A stretch of DNA of 64,000 nucleotides from Tetradesmus obliquus (GCA_030272155.1 CP126201.1:806001-870000), one strand, 5' to 3'; shown: positions 13,081-25,371, numbered from the stretch's first letter. Numbers and translations: made by a program. Notes: generated by a model from the letters alone, not told the origin.

Positions 13081-13441
13081 GCAGCGGCAGTGAGTGACAT
13101 GGTTCAAGTTTTGAAACTGCCAGCTCAAATTCTTTGTAGGTGGACAGCTTGTTGTGGCAGAGTATGACCCGGCAGCAGCAGCAGCAGCAGCAGCACCAGC
13201 AGCGGCAGCAGCGCCAGCAGCGGCAGCAGCAGTGAGCGACACATCCCACGTTTCTAGACTGCCAGCTCCACTTCTTTGTAGGATCAACACAAGTGTGCTG
13301 CAGCAGCCCATTATCATTGCTTTGAAGGATGAATGCAGGAATGACGAATGCGCACCCCATAGTCTGTTGAGAAGCCGCCGCCCACGTCATCAGCGCAGCG
13401 CGTCACGTGGAAGAACGGCCGCCCCACACCGCAGCCACCCT

Positions 13442-13489
<48 letters not shown>

Positions 13490-14619
13490 ACAGCAGCAGC
13501 AGCAGCAGCAGCAGCAATTAGGCCATTTTCCGGCATCTGCATGGTGGTGCAGCACAGCTATGCTGTGCGCAGCTGCAGCTGCAGCTGCAGCCGGCACTCA
13601 AGAGCCACCTGGCCGGCAACTGTGCAACTGGCAACTTTGCAACTGGCAGGCAACTTGACTTTGCGCAGCTGCAGTGGCAGCCGGCACCCAAGAGCCACCT
13701 GGCAGGCAATTTTCCAGCTGGCGACTGGCAACCGGCAACTGGCGACTGGCAACTTTGCAACTTGCAGGCAACTTGACTTTGCGCAGCTGCAGTGGCAGCT
13801 GGCACTTAAGAGTCAACTGGCAGGCAGCACTAGTGGCATGCTAGCCTATCGCAGGCTGATCTGTGTCAAGCACTTCAGAGCAAACATGTTCACCCCAGGC
13901 AGATTGCAGTGCTTTTTGACTGGCTGGCAAGATTGCACCCACAGCATAGGCAGCAGGCACAGCTGCTGATGGATTTGCAGGAAAATCAGGGTGTTGATGG
14001 TGAAGCAATGTGTGCTGCACAAGCTGCTGATGATGAGAAAGTGCGTGCCCGCGCGCACATCTCGTGCCATGCGGTGCTGCTGCTGCTGCTGCTGCTGCTG
14101 TCTTGCCACAGCATGGCGTTGTGCTCGTGTTTCTTTCCCACATCACACCCTCACTCACCATTTGCAGTGATGACAGCAGGTACTGCACAGTAGGGCTGTC
14201 CCGCAATCCCTTGTCTACCATGGCATCAACCTCAGGCTGACACTCAAGCTCATACTCACAATCACTGTTTGCAGCAAGGACAGCAAATGCTGCACAGCAG
14301 GGCTGTCTCTTTCATCTTGTCTACCATAGCATCAACCTCAGGCTGCACAGTGAGCCTTATCCCATGTGCCGCTGACATGCATGCTCTCAATCGCACTCAC
14401 CATTTGAAGTGATGACAGCAGGTACTGCACAGTAGGGCTGTCCCGCAGCACCTTGTCTACCATGGCATCAACCTCAGGCTGAGAGAGGTGCACGTGTGCT
14501 GCTTTGCTGCCATACTTCTGCTCTAGGTACTGCAGCTTGCTACTGTCTGGTTCATTGCTGCTGCTGGAGGGCTCCGCAGCACTTGCAGCGCTAGCAGCAC
14601 CGGAAGAAGGCTCGGCCAT
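12320..14619 (-). CDS. ATP23: ATP23-type mitochondrial metallopeptidase (M76)
   Basis: Four exons on the minus strand: 14401-14619, 13356-13439, 12793-12930 and 12320-12550, all phase 0, about 223 residues, near the usual family length. Exon 3 carries the zinc site HELIHAYDFCR (HExxH at residues ~121-125) followed by NLDLTNCHHHACTE; exon 4 begins IRAANLSGDCSF and holds the conserved Cys-rich tail. This order is diagnostic of ATP23/peptidase M76. In yeast, Atp23 processes Atp6 and helps F1Fo-ATP synthase assembly at the inner membrane on the intermembrane-space side; the same role is inferred here. The N-terminus is Ser/Ala-rich with no clear cleavable targeting signal. Introns contain decayed copies of exon edges and (CTG)n runs. 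The reading frame looks intact. Confidence 0.92.
12551..14350 (-). repeat. ATP23 splice-junction arrays inside introns
   Basis: Intron 3 holds a copy of the start of exon 4 at about 12672-12765. Intron 2 holds copies of the start of exon 3 with its acceptor at 12991-13049, 13116-13172 and (partial) 13258-13283, spaced ~125-142 bp. Intron 1 holds two copies of the end of exon 1 with its donor side at 14159-14240 and 14267-14350. The copies carry substitutions and frame-disrupting changes, so they are not intact alternative exons. Confidence 0.85.
13570..13830. repeat. ~110-125-bp tandem repeat in ATP23 intron 1
   Basis: Three imperfect copies share GCGCAGCTGCAGTGGCAGC, GGCACCCAAGAGCCACCTGG and CAACTTGACTTT. 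Within them a shorter GGCAACTGGCGACT-like motif is itself repeated. Confidence 0.8.
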
Positions 14620-15049
14620 TTTGTTAGAGAGTTTAGGGCCGCTGTGCGTGGGTTGGGATGTCGATGGCCTGGTGCGGTGCTACTGCTACTGCTGCTGCCA
14701 CTGCTACTGCTGCTACGGGATGTGCTGGTGACGGTGATAGCAGGTATCGGAATGTCGAATAAGATCTAAGCGCGTACTGTCTAGACGCTGAAACGAAAAC
14801 GGGGATCAACACGCCATGCACTTCGTAACCAGCCTGGCAGGGAGGTTGATTTCACTTTGAAACCCTGTGACACAGCCATACGCCTTGTTTGCACAAATGA
14901 TTGATCTAGCTGCGACAATTTTACGTTGAAATTCAGCTTCGCAGGCCGACGTGCCTGCAGGCAGAAATGTTGGTGGGCGCAATAGGCCTGGGTAGGCTGA
15001 ACATCGGCTGATAAGCCATACTTTTGTCCGAGCAGTAGTAATATTTACA

Positions 15050-15386
15050 ATGCAAACCTCTGCAGCAAGCGGAAGAGGCCGTGGCAGGGGCAGAGGCCGC
15101 TCAGGCGACGCAAGGCAGTTTGGTGCAGCAGGCAGTGACGCCTTAACCTCCGCAACAGCTGCCGCTCTTGCAGCTAGCAATGCTCTGCATGATGGAGATA
15201 ATATTTATCTGCGTCCTGGAGGTGGTGGGGCAGGCAGAGGAGCTGCAGCAGGCAGCAGCTCAGCAGGTGCAAGCGCAGCAGCACAGCGTGGCAGGGGCAG
15301 GGGCAGAGGCAGAGCTCCCCCGCAATCAGGCACAGGTGTCTGGATGCCAAAAGAGCCAATGGCAGTGATGGAAAACACATCACAGC

Positions 15387-15417
<31 letters not shown>

Positions 15418-16271
15418 TCAGCAGCAGGAGCAGCAAAGCGCATATGCTGCGTTTGGCGCTGCAGCAAAAAGCCTCGCTGGTGCCTCCTCATCATCATCAA
15501 CAGCAGCTGCAGCTGCAGCTGCAGCAGCAACAACTAACAGCAGCAGCAGCAGCCGTAACACACATAAGGCCAGCAGCAGCAGCAGTACATCCGGTCCTGC
15601 AGCAGCAGCAACACAGCAAGGCGAGCGGCCTGCAAGCCTGCAGCGCAGCAGCAGGAGCACCGGCAGCAGCGACGCTGCTGCAGCAGCAGCAGCAGCAGCA
15701 ACACTTGCAGGACAAGGCCTCACCGGCAGCAGCAGCAGTGCTGAGGGCAGGGAGCATGTGACAGCAGTTGCCAGCCGCTGTATTGCTGTACGAGGTATGC
15801 AGCAGATGTTCTCACAGTTGTCAAGGCAGGCTAGCAGTCCTAAAGGCAGCGGCGATAATGGCAGCGGTGATGGCGCTGCAGCAGCAGCAGCTCAGAAAGG
15901 GCCAGCAGCAGCCCGGGCAGGCCAGCAGGCCAGCAGCAGCAGCAGCAGTAATGTCGGTGCCAATAATGCTAGCAGCGGATTCAACAGTCAGCAGTTCAGG
16001 CCACAGCCAGCATCAACAGCAGCTGGTAGGGGCGTAGGCAGGGGTACTGGTGGCTTGCGTGTATCTGCTGCTCCGTTTTCCTTAGGATCTGCCAGTCACA
16101 CGGCACCAGACAATGGCCTCAACTGGCAGCAGCAGCAGCAATTTGGCAGCAGCAGCAGCAGAGGCGGCGGCCGTGGAGGCAGAGGCAGCAGCAGCAGCCT
16201 TCGGCCGTCAGCAGCAGCATTTAACGCTGACTCTTCACCTTCTAGTCATGCAGCACCAGACAACAGCCTTA

Positions 16272-16318
<47 letters not shown>

Positions 16319-17256
16319 TTTGGCAGCAGCAGCAGAGGCGGCGGCCGTGCAGGCCGAGGCAGCAGCAGCAGCAGCCTGCGGCCGTCAGCGGCAGCATTCA
16401 ATGCTGCTGATTCAACTGGCTCTGATGCATTTGGGACGCGATCAGATGCTTTCGGCAGCAGAGGCGGCGGCCGTGCTGGCAGGGGCAGCAGCAGCAGCAG
16501 CAGCAGCAGCCTTCGGCCTTCAGCAGCAGCATTTAATGCTGATTTGTTTGGATCCGATGCATTTGGGCCGAGGTCAGGTGCATTTGGAGCAGGCAGCTCA
16601 ACAGCAGCAGCAGCAGCAGCAGCAGCGGGCCGTGGAAGTGGACATACAGCAGAAAGCAGCGCAGAGAGAGCACACCGTCTGTCTATCAGTGCAGCACCAT
16701 TCAAACCAGGTACCCCAGTTGCTGCTGCTGGCGCTGCCGGCAACAGCAGCAGCAACGCTTTTCAGGGCAATGCAGCCGCATCTGCAGGGCACCAGCAGCA
16801 GCAGCAGCGGGGTCAGCGGCAGACCATCCAGCAGAGAGAGGACGCAGCAGCAGCAGCTGCTGTCGCATCTCTTGCTGCTGCTGCAGCCACAACAGCAGCT
16901 GACATTAGCCTGAGGCCTCAAAGAGCAGCACCTGCTGCTGCTGCTACTCACAGTGCCCGGGGTGCTGCTGGTGCACCTGCAGCAGCTCCTGCAGATGCCG
17001 CTGCTGCTGCTTCTACTGCTGCTGCAACAGCAATGGATCACCTTCTGGACAGCAGCAGCAGCAGGGGCCGCGGAAGAGGCAGGGGCAGAGTCACACCGCA
17101 CCCAGCAGCAGTAGCAGCAGCAGTAGCAGAGTTTGGTGTAGCACCCGCTGCAGCAGCAGGTGGCAGGGGTGGCAGAGGCGGACGCGGCGCCGCAGCAGCA
17201 GCACCGGCGGCGGCAATGCACCCTGCTGACACCTCAGATAGCTGGCGGCTGCCTGA

Positions 17257-17291
<35 letters not shown>

Positions 17292-18335
17292 GGGGTAGGG
17301 GCAGAGGGCGGGGCAGAGGCAGAGACATGAGCGGCTATGCATATGCTGGCAGCAGGATTGAAGGTGAGAGTGCAAGCTTTGGTGCTGGTCCTGCAGCAGC
17401 AGCTGTGGCTGGAGCTGCAGCAGTAACAACAGCTGTGGGTGCTGCAGGAGATAGCGGCAGCAGCAGCAGAGCAGCAGGTGCAACAGCAGAGGCAGGGGAT
17501 GATGCATGGCCAGCAGAGCATGCAGCTACAGCAGCATCGCAGCAGCAGCAGCCGGAAGCAGCAGCTGCCAGCAGTACTGCACCATCCAGCGAGCAGCAGC
17601 CACAGCAGCAGCAAACTACATCAAGCACGCCTGCTGCAGATGCAGCATCAGCCCCAGATGCAGAAAGCAAGGCCCCAGCAGCAGCAGCAGCAGCAGCAGC
17701 GGAGGATGTGGAGAAGATTAGGTGTGTGGTGTGCCTAGAGCACCCCAGCTCCATTGCGGTGGGGCCATGTGACCATCACCAGCTGTGTGCGGTGTGCTGC
17801 CTGCGGCTGCGGCTGTGCTACAAGGACAACCGCTGCCCGCTATGCAAGACAGAAGCAAAACAGGTGCGTTGCTGTGTAGTGCGGTGAAAGTGCAGGGATT
17901 TCCCTTGCGTTTGGTGCATTGTGGCTACAGTGGGTGCATGTGCCACATGGGCAACCGCTGCCCGCTGTGCAAGACAGAGGCAAAGCAGGTGTGCGGGTTG
18001 GATTCTGGTTTGGGTTCTTCAACTCGTGCAGCTATGTGTTGTAGGTGTTGAGCTGCATGTCAGGTGTATTGCCTTGTATATGTACTGTGTCGACCCGTGT
18101 TTGGTTGCGGCTGCCGCTGTGCTACAAAGACAACCGCTGCCCGTTGTGCAAGACAGAAGCGAAGCAGGTGTGTTTTAGTACAGAATACCCCGCTCTGCAA
18201 TCACTGCACCTTGAACCCAATGCGCTTTTGCTGCAGGTGCTGGTCATTGCCACTCCCCCTGCCGGCTCCTCCGTCCCCTCCATCAAAGCCCTACTGCGTG
18301 TATGCGTTGATCAGGTCCTGCTTGCCCCAGTTCCT

Positions 18336-18373
<38 letters not shown>

Positions 18374-20540
18374 CGCCAGGCTCATTCTGCTCACCACCTC
18401 AAGCCAACACAACCCCTCCACACTCTGCCTGCACTGCATCTTGACAGCCATGCACTTCTGCCGCAGGTGGTGGTCATCGCAACACGCGCCCTGCAGGGGT
18501 TTGAAAATTGCTGGGTGTCTGCTCTTTGACCACTCAGCATCCAAATGTTGCGTTTTTCTCCACTGCAGGTGGTGGTCATTGCCACTCCCCCTGCCGGCAG
18601 CAGCATCCCCTCCTTCGAAGCCTTATTACAGCAGCGGCAGGGCCTCTACCAGAAGCCAAAGTGGGCCCCGGGCGTGCTCTCAGAAAAGGCCCTCATCCCC
18701 TGCCCCCTCAGCCGCACCGGCCGCATGCCGCTGCATGTGCGGCTGCTGCAGCTGACTGCTGTTGCGTGCCCGGAGTGTGACCCTCTGGGGGAGAGGCCGC
18801 TGCAGGGCATGCGGCAGCTGCAGGGGCACCTGCGGTTCATGCACCGGGGGCTGCAGATGTGCCCCACCTGTGTTGCAGCGCGCCGCAAGTGAGTGGGACA
18901 ATCGACTGGAGTGCTGTTTGCTGTTTGGGTGTGTTCACTGCTGAGTGTTTGGGATGTTCTTGGTTCACTGGTCGTGAGTTGCGTTTGAAAGCAGAAGCTG
19001 TCATGGGCGGTGTGTGCATGTGTTGTGGATGGTGTGGCATGCGGCAGCTGCAGGAGCACCTGCGGTTCATGCACCGCGGCCTGCAGATGTGCCCTACCTG
19101 CGTGACAGTGCTGCGCAAGTGAGACGACGCAAACCTGCGTTGTACTGTTTGGGTTGGTTGGTTGTTCTTGGTGCACCAAACAGCTGCGCACAAGCTCTGC
19201 AAAAGTTCTTCATACCCATTTACACCGCGGCAACCGCTGCTCAAACCCTGCCAAACCATCACTACTGCTAAACCGCAGGTTCCCCCTGGAGCTTGAGACC
19301 TACACCCCGCAGGGCTTAGCAATGCACCAGGCAGCCGCACACAAGCACTGCGAGTTTTGTACATCCATTCACACCGTCAAAACCGCTGCTTAAATCCTGC
19401 CAAACCATCACTTCTTCTGAACCGCAGGTTCCCCCTGGAGCTTGAGACCTACACCCCGCAGGGCTTAGCAGCGCACCAGGCAGCCGCACACAAGCACTGC
19501 GAGTTCTGCATATGCGATGCACCGCCCCAGCCGCTGCCTAAACCCTGCCAAACCATCACTGCTGCTAAACCGCAGGTTCCCGCTGGAGCTTGAGACCTAC
19601 ACCCCGCAGGGCTTAGCGGCCCACCAGGCAGCCGCGCACGGTAACTGCGAGTTTCGTACATCCGTTTACACCACCAAAACTGCTGCTTAAACCCTGCCAA
19701 ACCATCACTGCTGCTAAACCGCAGGTTCCCGCTGGAGCTTGAAACCTACACCCCGCAGGGCTTAGCAGCGCACCAGGCAGCCGCGCACAAGCACTGCGAG
19801 TTCTGTGACGCCTGGTTCTACGCGGTTGATGAGGTGTGGGGCCACATGAACCAGCGGCACTTCCTGTGTGGGCTGTGCCAGGCAGCGGGCACACCGCACC
19901 TCTACTTCAAGTGAGCGCATGTTCTTCCAGGTTGTGTATCCTTTAGGCAGTGTTTGGCAGAACACATCCTGCGCACCTGTATATAACGCTGATAGCTGGC
20001 CGCAGCTGCTTGTGTTTGCAGTCGAGTCGGTCAGCGGTTGATGAGGTGTGTGGTCACATGAACCAGCGCCACGTCCTGTGTGGGCTGTGCCAGACGGCCG
20101 GCACGCCACACCTGTATCTCAAGTCAGCTCTTGCACTTCACGTTGCTGGGTTGGCCGCAGCTGTTCTGTGGTGCTTCTCCTGACCACGAATAAGAAACGC
20201 TGCGTGGTTTTGACAGGAGATATACTGGCAGCAGGGGGTGTACACAAGATGATGGCAGCCGCTGCCCTGCTGCATTGCATGCTGTCTGCTGCTGCTGAAG
20301 CCTTTCTTACCCTGCCGCTGCTGCCACCACAGGGACGCCGCTATCCTGCGGGAGCACTACGAAGACAAGCGCTTCACCTGCTGACATTGCTGCTGCTGCT
20401 GCTGCTGCTGCCACTGCTTCTGCTGCCGCTGCCGCTGCTGCCGCCGCTGCTGCCGTCACAGGGACTCCGCTGGCCTGCGCGAGCACTACGAAGACAAGCG
20501 CTTCCCCTGCCGACACTGCTGCTGCTGCCGCCGCTGCCGC

Positions 20541-20578
<38 letters not shown>

Positions 20579-21739
20579 CAGGGACTCCGCTGGCCTGAGG
20601 GAGCACTACGAAGACAAGCACTTTGCCTGCCACGAGGGCGAGTGTGCAGAGAGTGGCATGGTGGCATTCGCAACAGAGCAGGAGCTAAAAGATCACCAGC
20701 TGGAGCGCCACAGCAACAAGATGCCGCGGTTCAAGAAGTGAGTGGTCAGCCTGCTGCTGCAGTGTTGCACAGCTGCTTCTGCTTTTGCTGCAGAGTAGGC
20801 TTCTGTCACTGTTGCAATGTACACATATGTTGGCAAATTTGACTGCGCTGCTGCAGGAATGAAGCACAGCAATCCATACTTGAGCTGCCTACAATCATCT
20901 CCACTGTGGTGAGCACCCTGTCATTTTTGCTGTGCATACCCTTGTATGTGTTGCTGTTCTGCTGCAGGCGCAAGGCACGGCAGCTGATGCTGGAACTGCC
21001 CACCACCATCTCCACTTCTTCCAGCAGCCTGTTACTTGAGCTGTGCACACACCAAAATGGGTTTTGTGTTGCTTTGCAGGAGCAAGGCACGGCAGCTGAC
21101 ACTTGACGCAGCCCAGTATTGTTGCCACTGCCGTCAGCACCCTGTTACTTCTGTCGTGCTAACGCTGGAACGTGTTCGATGTTGTATTGCAGGAACAAGG
21201 CACGGCAGCTGACGCTGGAGCTGCCTACGATCATCCCAAGGCAAGCAGGCAGGGGCCAGCACCAAAGCTGGCGGGAGCAGCAGCAAGCAGAGCAGTATGC
21301 CACCCCCGGCGAAAGCAGCAGCAGCAGCCGAACAAGCGGCGCCGGCAGCAGCAGCAGGGCAGCGGCGGCGGGGCTGCCGCAGCAGCAGCGTAGCAGCAGC
21401 AGCAGTCAGCTGCAGCAGCAGGAAGAGTGGCCGGCTGTAGATGCTGCTGCTGCTGCTGCTGCTGCCAGCACATCAGTTGGCGGATATAGCAGCAGCAGCG
21501 GTAACGGTCCTGCTGCTGCTGCTGCTGCTGCTGGTTCTGGCTCTGCAGTTCGTAGGACAGCTAGCTCATGCAATGTAGCAGGAAGCTCAACAAACACAGC
21601 CGCTGGCAGCAGCAGCAGCAGTCGGCCAGGGCAGGCAGCAGCAGCAGCAGCTGTTTTGAGTGCCAGCAATGCAGCTGGCAGCAGCAGCAGCAACAAAGCA
21701 GTAGGTGACACAGGCAGCAGCAGCACGCAAGACGACAAT

Positions 21740-21774
<35 letters not shown>

Positions 21775-24700
21775 GAGCGACCCTTATGCTGATGCCACCA
21801 GCTTAGCTGAGGGTGGCTTGCAAGTGATCGATGACGATCTGGGAATTAACTTTGACATGAGGCAGCAGCAGCAGCAGAAGCAGCAGCAGTCAGAAGACCA
21901 GCAGTGGCCGGCACCCTCTGCAGGACCTGTGTTTGCCCACAGCAGTGCTGGCAGCAGCAGCAGCCGCAGGCCAGCAGCAGCAGCAGCAGCAGCAGCAGTT
22001 GAGGAGTTCCCTGATCTGTCAGCTGCAGCTGCAGCAGCTGGGGACCGGGCGGCTGCAGCAGCAGCAGATAGCAGCAGGGCGGCGGCAGCAGCAGCAGCAG
22101 CAGCAGCAGCCCCGCAGCTTGTCAAGGCGACTGCAAAGTGCCCCTGTGGGCGGCGGCAGATACACCTGGCAGTGCGGCAGGTGCGTGCTGTTGGTTGCTG
22201 CTGTGCACTGCTGGACATCGGGTGTGCTATTTGCTGTAAGCAACGGCTAGGCAGAGCAACAGTCACAGATGTGTCCTGCACGCTGCCGGCTTCTGTGCTC
22301 ACCTTTCTGCTCTGTGTGGCTGTTCCGTGACCTGCTATGTGACACCATGCCGTGCCCTGTCCTTCTCACGCCTCCCTGCTGCAGTATCAGCTTCGGGCTG
22401 CCCTGCGCTGCCTTGCTGCACCGTCGTCACCCGTTCGCTTTGCCCTGTGTTTTTCTGCTTCACACTTGTCCTCGCTTGCACTGCCTGCAGGGCCAGCAGC
22501 CGGCACCGCTGGCGTGTGACAAGGAGTGCGAGCAGCACTCGCGACGGCACCAGATCGCTGATGCCTTTGGAGTCCAGGATGCGGAGCAGCATGCAGCCTA
22601 CTGGGACAGGCACCGCACCCCCAACTACTCGCCTGCGCTGCTGCAGGTACGCTACGCTGCTGTGTGAATGTGTTGCTTGCCGTTGGTCGTAAGGTGCAGC
22701 AGTGCTGCTTCTTTGCGACAAGTGATGGGCCGGGTCTGTATGATGTTCTGGGTGGTTGTTGTGTGCTCGTCTAGACACCTGCACAGTGCGCAGTACAGTG
22801 CGGCGTTTGCATGTCACTTGACCCTGTGCCGGCGCTTGGCAGCCCTTCAGTCTCCTTTGTAATCCTGCTTACGCGTGGGTAACCGCACCTGCAGGCCTAC
22901 AAGCAGGACCCCCTCTTCATCGAGCAGCTGGAGCGCCAGCTGCTGGCCTTCCTAAACCCCAGCAGCAGCAAAACCCCGCGGCTGAGCCTGGCCCCGATGC
23001 CTAAAGCGCAGCGGGCGCTGGCACACGAGTATGCGGAGGAAGGCTTTGGGCTGGTCAGCCACAGCACGGGGTCCGAGCCAAACCGCGCTGTGCAGGTTTT
23101 CAAAACGACCTCGTCAGGTGGGCTGCAGGAGGGTTTCGTAAGGGGTGTTAGCTGTGGTTTGGTGGGTGTGGGGCAGGGTTTGGGTTTGCGAGCCACAACA
23201 CTGGGTCTGAGCCAAACCGCGCGGTGCAGGTTTTCAAGGCACCCTCGTCAGCTGGGTTTGATTGTTTGTGCTGGGGTGTAGATGAGTTATACAGCGAGGA
23301 TTTTGCAGCTGGATTGTACGTCAGGCTTTTGAGCCAGCACTGGGTCCGAGCCAAACCGCGCGGTGCAGGTCTTTGAGACGCCTTCGTCAGGTGGGCCCGA
23401 GAAGGGTTTGGTGAGGAGTGTGTTGCCTGGGGTTTGGTGGGTGTGTGGAAGGGTTTGACCTTGTGAGCCACAGCACTGGGTCTTCGCCGAACCGCGCAGG
23501 TCTCAAGGCGTTCGTCAGCTCGGGTGTAGGAAATGCTTTGCGGCTAGGGCTTAGGTGTGCAACTGGCCCTTGTCCCCCGCGAGCCACAGCAGCGGCAGCG
23601 AGCGCAGTTGCATGGTGTGCGCTGTGTAAGACTTGTCTGTTCATTGGGTGGGCTCAAGACGCCCGCTGCGCCTGTGTCATTGCACTGCTGATACTGCCGC
23701 TGACACACTTGAAGTGCAGCCTGAACTTGGCTTCAACAGCAAACTTCAAAAGTGTAATGTTAGTATGTGCCGTCCTGCCTGCACTTCCTGCTGCTGCAGG
23801 CGCCCCCACGCAGCTGCTGTCTCAGGCAGCCGTGCTAACCAGCCAAGCTCCACGATATGCAATGTGTGCTCCAATTGTATTCTTACGCCTGGTGCTGCAC
23901 CTGCACACTTCCCACTTTTGCAGGCGCCCCTACGCAGCTGCTCTCCCAGGCAGCTGTGCTCATCAGCCAAGCAGCGCTGGATGCAGTGCTCAAGGGCCTA
24001 CCAGGCAATGCCACTGGCTGCGTGAATAGGCTGACACCTTGTTTCAAAAGCTGACAGACATCTGCAATCTCTGCACTAATCCACTTTCTGGTACTCCTGC
24101 TCTTACACGCTGCTGCCGCGTGTGCTGCTGCTGCTGCATCTGCCTGCTCCCTCCCACTTGCCTGCTACAGGCGCCCCAACGCAGCTGCTGTCCCAGGCAG
24201 CTGTGCTCATCAGCCAAGCAGCACTGGGCGCAATGCTCAAGGGCCTGCCATGCAATGCAACTGGCTACGTGAATAGGCTGACACCTTGTACTAAAACCGG
24301 ACAAACATCTGCAATCTCTGCACTATTCCACTTTCTGGTACTCCTGCTCTTACACGCTGCTGCCGCGTGCTGCTGCTGCTACTGCATCTGCCTGCTTCCA
24401 TCCACTTGCCTGCTGCAGGCGCCCCCACGCAACTGCTCTCCCAGGCAGCTGTGCTCATCAGCCAAGCAGCGCTGGGCGCAATGCTCAAGGGCCTGTCAGG
24501 CACTGCAGCTGCTGCACGATATTGCTGCCACCCGTTTTTCATAGTCTGACAGTTTTCTGCAGTTCCTGCATTTCTCAACTTTCTGTTGAACCTGGTCTCA
24601 CACGCTGCTGCCGCGTGTGCTGCTTCTGCTGCACCTGCCTGCTTCCTTCCCTTCTTTCCTGCAGGCGCCCCCACTCAGCTGCTGTCCCAGGCAGCTGTGC

Positions 24701-25371
24701 TCATCAGCCAAGCAGCACTCGACGCAATGCTCAAGGGCCTGCCAAGCAATGCTGCTGCTGCCTATACCCTGCGCCTGGTGGACGTTGCGCCACAAGCACA
24801 CCTCAGCCATCACCTGCGGGAGTGGGCAGGCGAGTATAGCCTGAAAACTGAGGCCCCTGGGGTTGTACTGCTGAGCTTTTCCAGTGAGAAGGCTTATAAG
24901 GCAGCATCTGAGACGCTGGCTGGAGGCATCCGGGGAGTGTTTAGGGTTGAGCGGCCCGCAGCAGCAGCGGCGGCTGGCGCGGTGGCTGGCAGCAGCAGCA
25001 GCAGCAGTAGCTACCGGCTGCCGGCAGTGCCCCCACAGCAGCAGCAGCAGTCTGGCAGCAAGGGCGGCAGCAGCAGCAGCAGTAGGTCTGCGGCCCCTGC
25101 AGGAGCAGGCAGCCTGGCGGCAGCTGGCTGGCAGACTGTGTCTGCTGGTAAGGCCCGGGGCGGCGATGCTGCTGCTGCTGCACCGCCTCCGGACCCTTGG
25201 GCAGATGATGACAAGCCTTCTGTGGCAGCAGCAGCGGCGGCAGCAGCAGCAGCAAGCATGCCTGTTGCAGATGATTGGGAGGCTGAGGAGGATGTGGGGG
25301 TTGAGGTGCCCAGGGGGCCTGCGCTGCAGCTGAAGCAGAGCAACATGTGGGATGCCCTGGAGGCAGAGTAG
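15050..25371 (+). CDS. HEL2/ZNF598-type RING E3 ligase with C-terminal NFX1-like segment and R3H domain
   Basis: Eight exons: 15050-17863, 18569-18888, 19725-19910, 20582-20737, 21193-22180, 22491-22646, 22895-23117, 24665-25371. Phases join throughout, giving about 1849 residues. Residues 1-890 are low complexity (Gln, Ala, Ser) with repeated GRGRGRG blocks. The RING is at ~892-938 (CVVCLEH, CDHHQLCAVC, CPLCKTEAKQ). A C2H2 block follows at ~1005-1150 (CPECD, HLRFMHRG, CPTC, HKHCEFCD, HMNQRHFLCGLC, LREHYEDKHFACHEGEC), then KARQLTLELPTI: the ZNF598/Hel2 order. The family ubiquitinates 40S proteins of collided ribosomes. Unusually, KCPCGRRQ and LACDKECEQH, an NFX1/FAP1-like ending, lead into an R3H domain at ~1555-1612 (RALAHEYAEEGFGL, EPNRAVQVFKT). 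The C-terminus ends in SNMWDALEAE. Expected cytosolic. Introns are packed with decayed exon-edge copies. Confidence 0.88.
17925..18500 (+). repeat. HEL2 intron 1 junction array
   Basis: Two copies of the RING-encoding end of exon 1 with its donor (about 17940-17990 and 18100-18172) are followed by two copies of the acceptor plus start of exon 2 (about 18233-18310 and 18465-18500). The real exon 2 begins at 18569. The order is tail, tail, tail, head, head, head, so each splice junction duplicated on its own. Confidence 0.88.
19034..19655 (+). repeat. HEL2 intron 2 junction array
   Basis: One copy of the end of exon 2 with a GTGAG donor (19034-19126) is followed by three copies of the start of exon 3 with the ACCGCAG acceptor, beginning at 19279, 19428 and 19575. 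The real exon begins at 19725; spacing is 147-150 bp. The copies keep up to ~85 bp of coding sequence, then diverge before any obvious donor. Confidence 0.92.
20028..20520 (+). repeat. HEL2 intron 3 junction array
   Basis: A copy of the end of exon 3 (zinc-finger HMNQRH region with donor side) lies at 20028-20130. Two copies of the acceptor and start of exon 4 begin near 20332 and 20461, ahead of the real one at 20582. CTG-rich stretches separate the head copies. Confidence 0.88.
20856..21115 (+). repeat. HEL2 intron 4 head array
   Basis: Three copies of the start of exon 5 (KARQLTLELPTI) with the acceptor begin near 20857, 20968 and 21081, ahead of the real exon at 21193; the period is about 112 bp. 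They differ from each other and from the real exon by substitutions. Confidence 0.9.
23176..24510 (+). repeat. HEL2 intron 7 junction array (largest in this gene)
   Basis: Three copies of the R3H-encoding end of exon 7 with its donor side (about 23176-23256, 23326-23410, 23455-23520) are followed by four copies of the acceptor and start of exon 8 beginning at 23800, 23924, 24171 and 24419. The real exon 8 starts at 24665. The last intervals are 246-248 bp, twice the 124-bp interval of the first pair, which suggests duplication of a dimer. Confidence 0.92.

Noticed and set aside
15174-17754. Several 85-200-codon minus-strand frames opposite HEL2-like exon 1
   Set aside because: Same cause: antisense of repetitive Ala/Ser/Gln coding sequence with no recognisable motif.
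20307-20633. Minus-strand frame of about 108 residues, almost all Ala/Val
   Set aside because: It is the reverse of CTG-rich intron spacers and exon 4 head copies of the HEL2-like gene.
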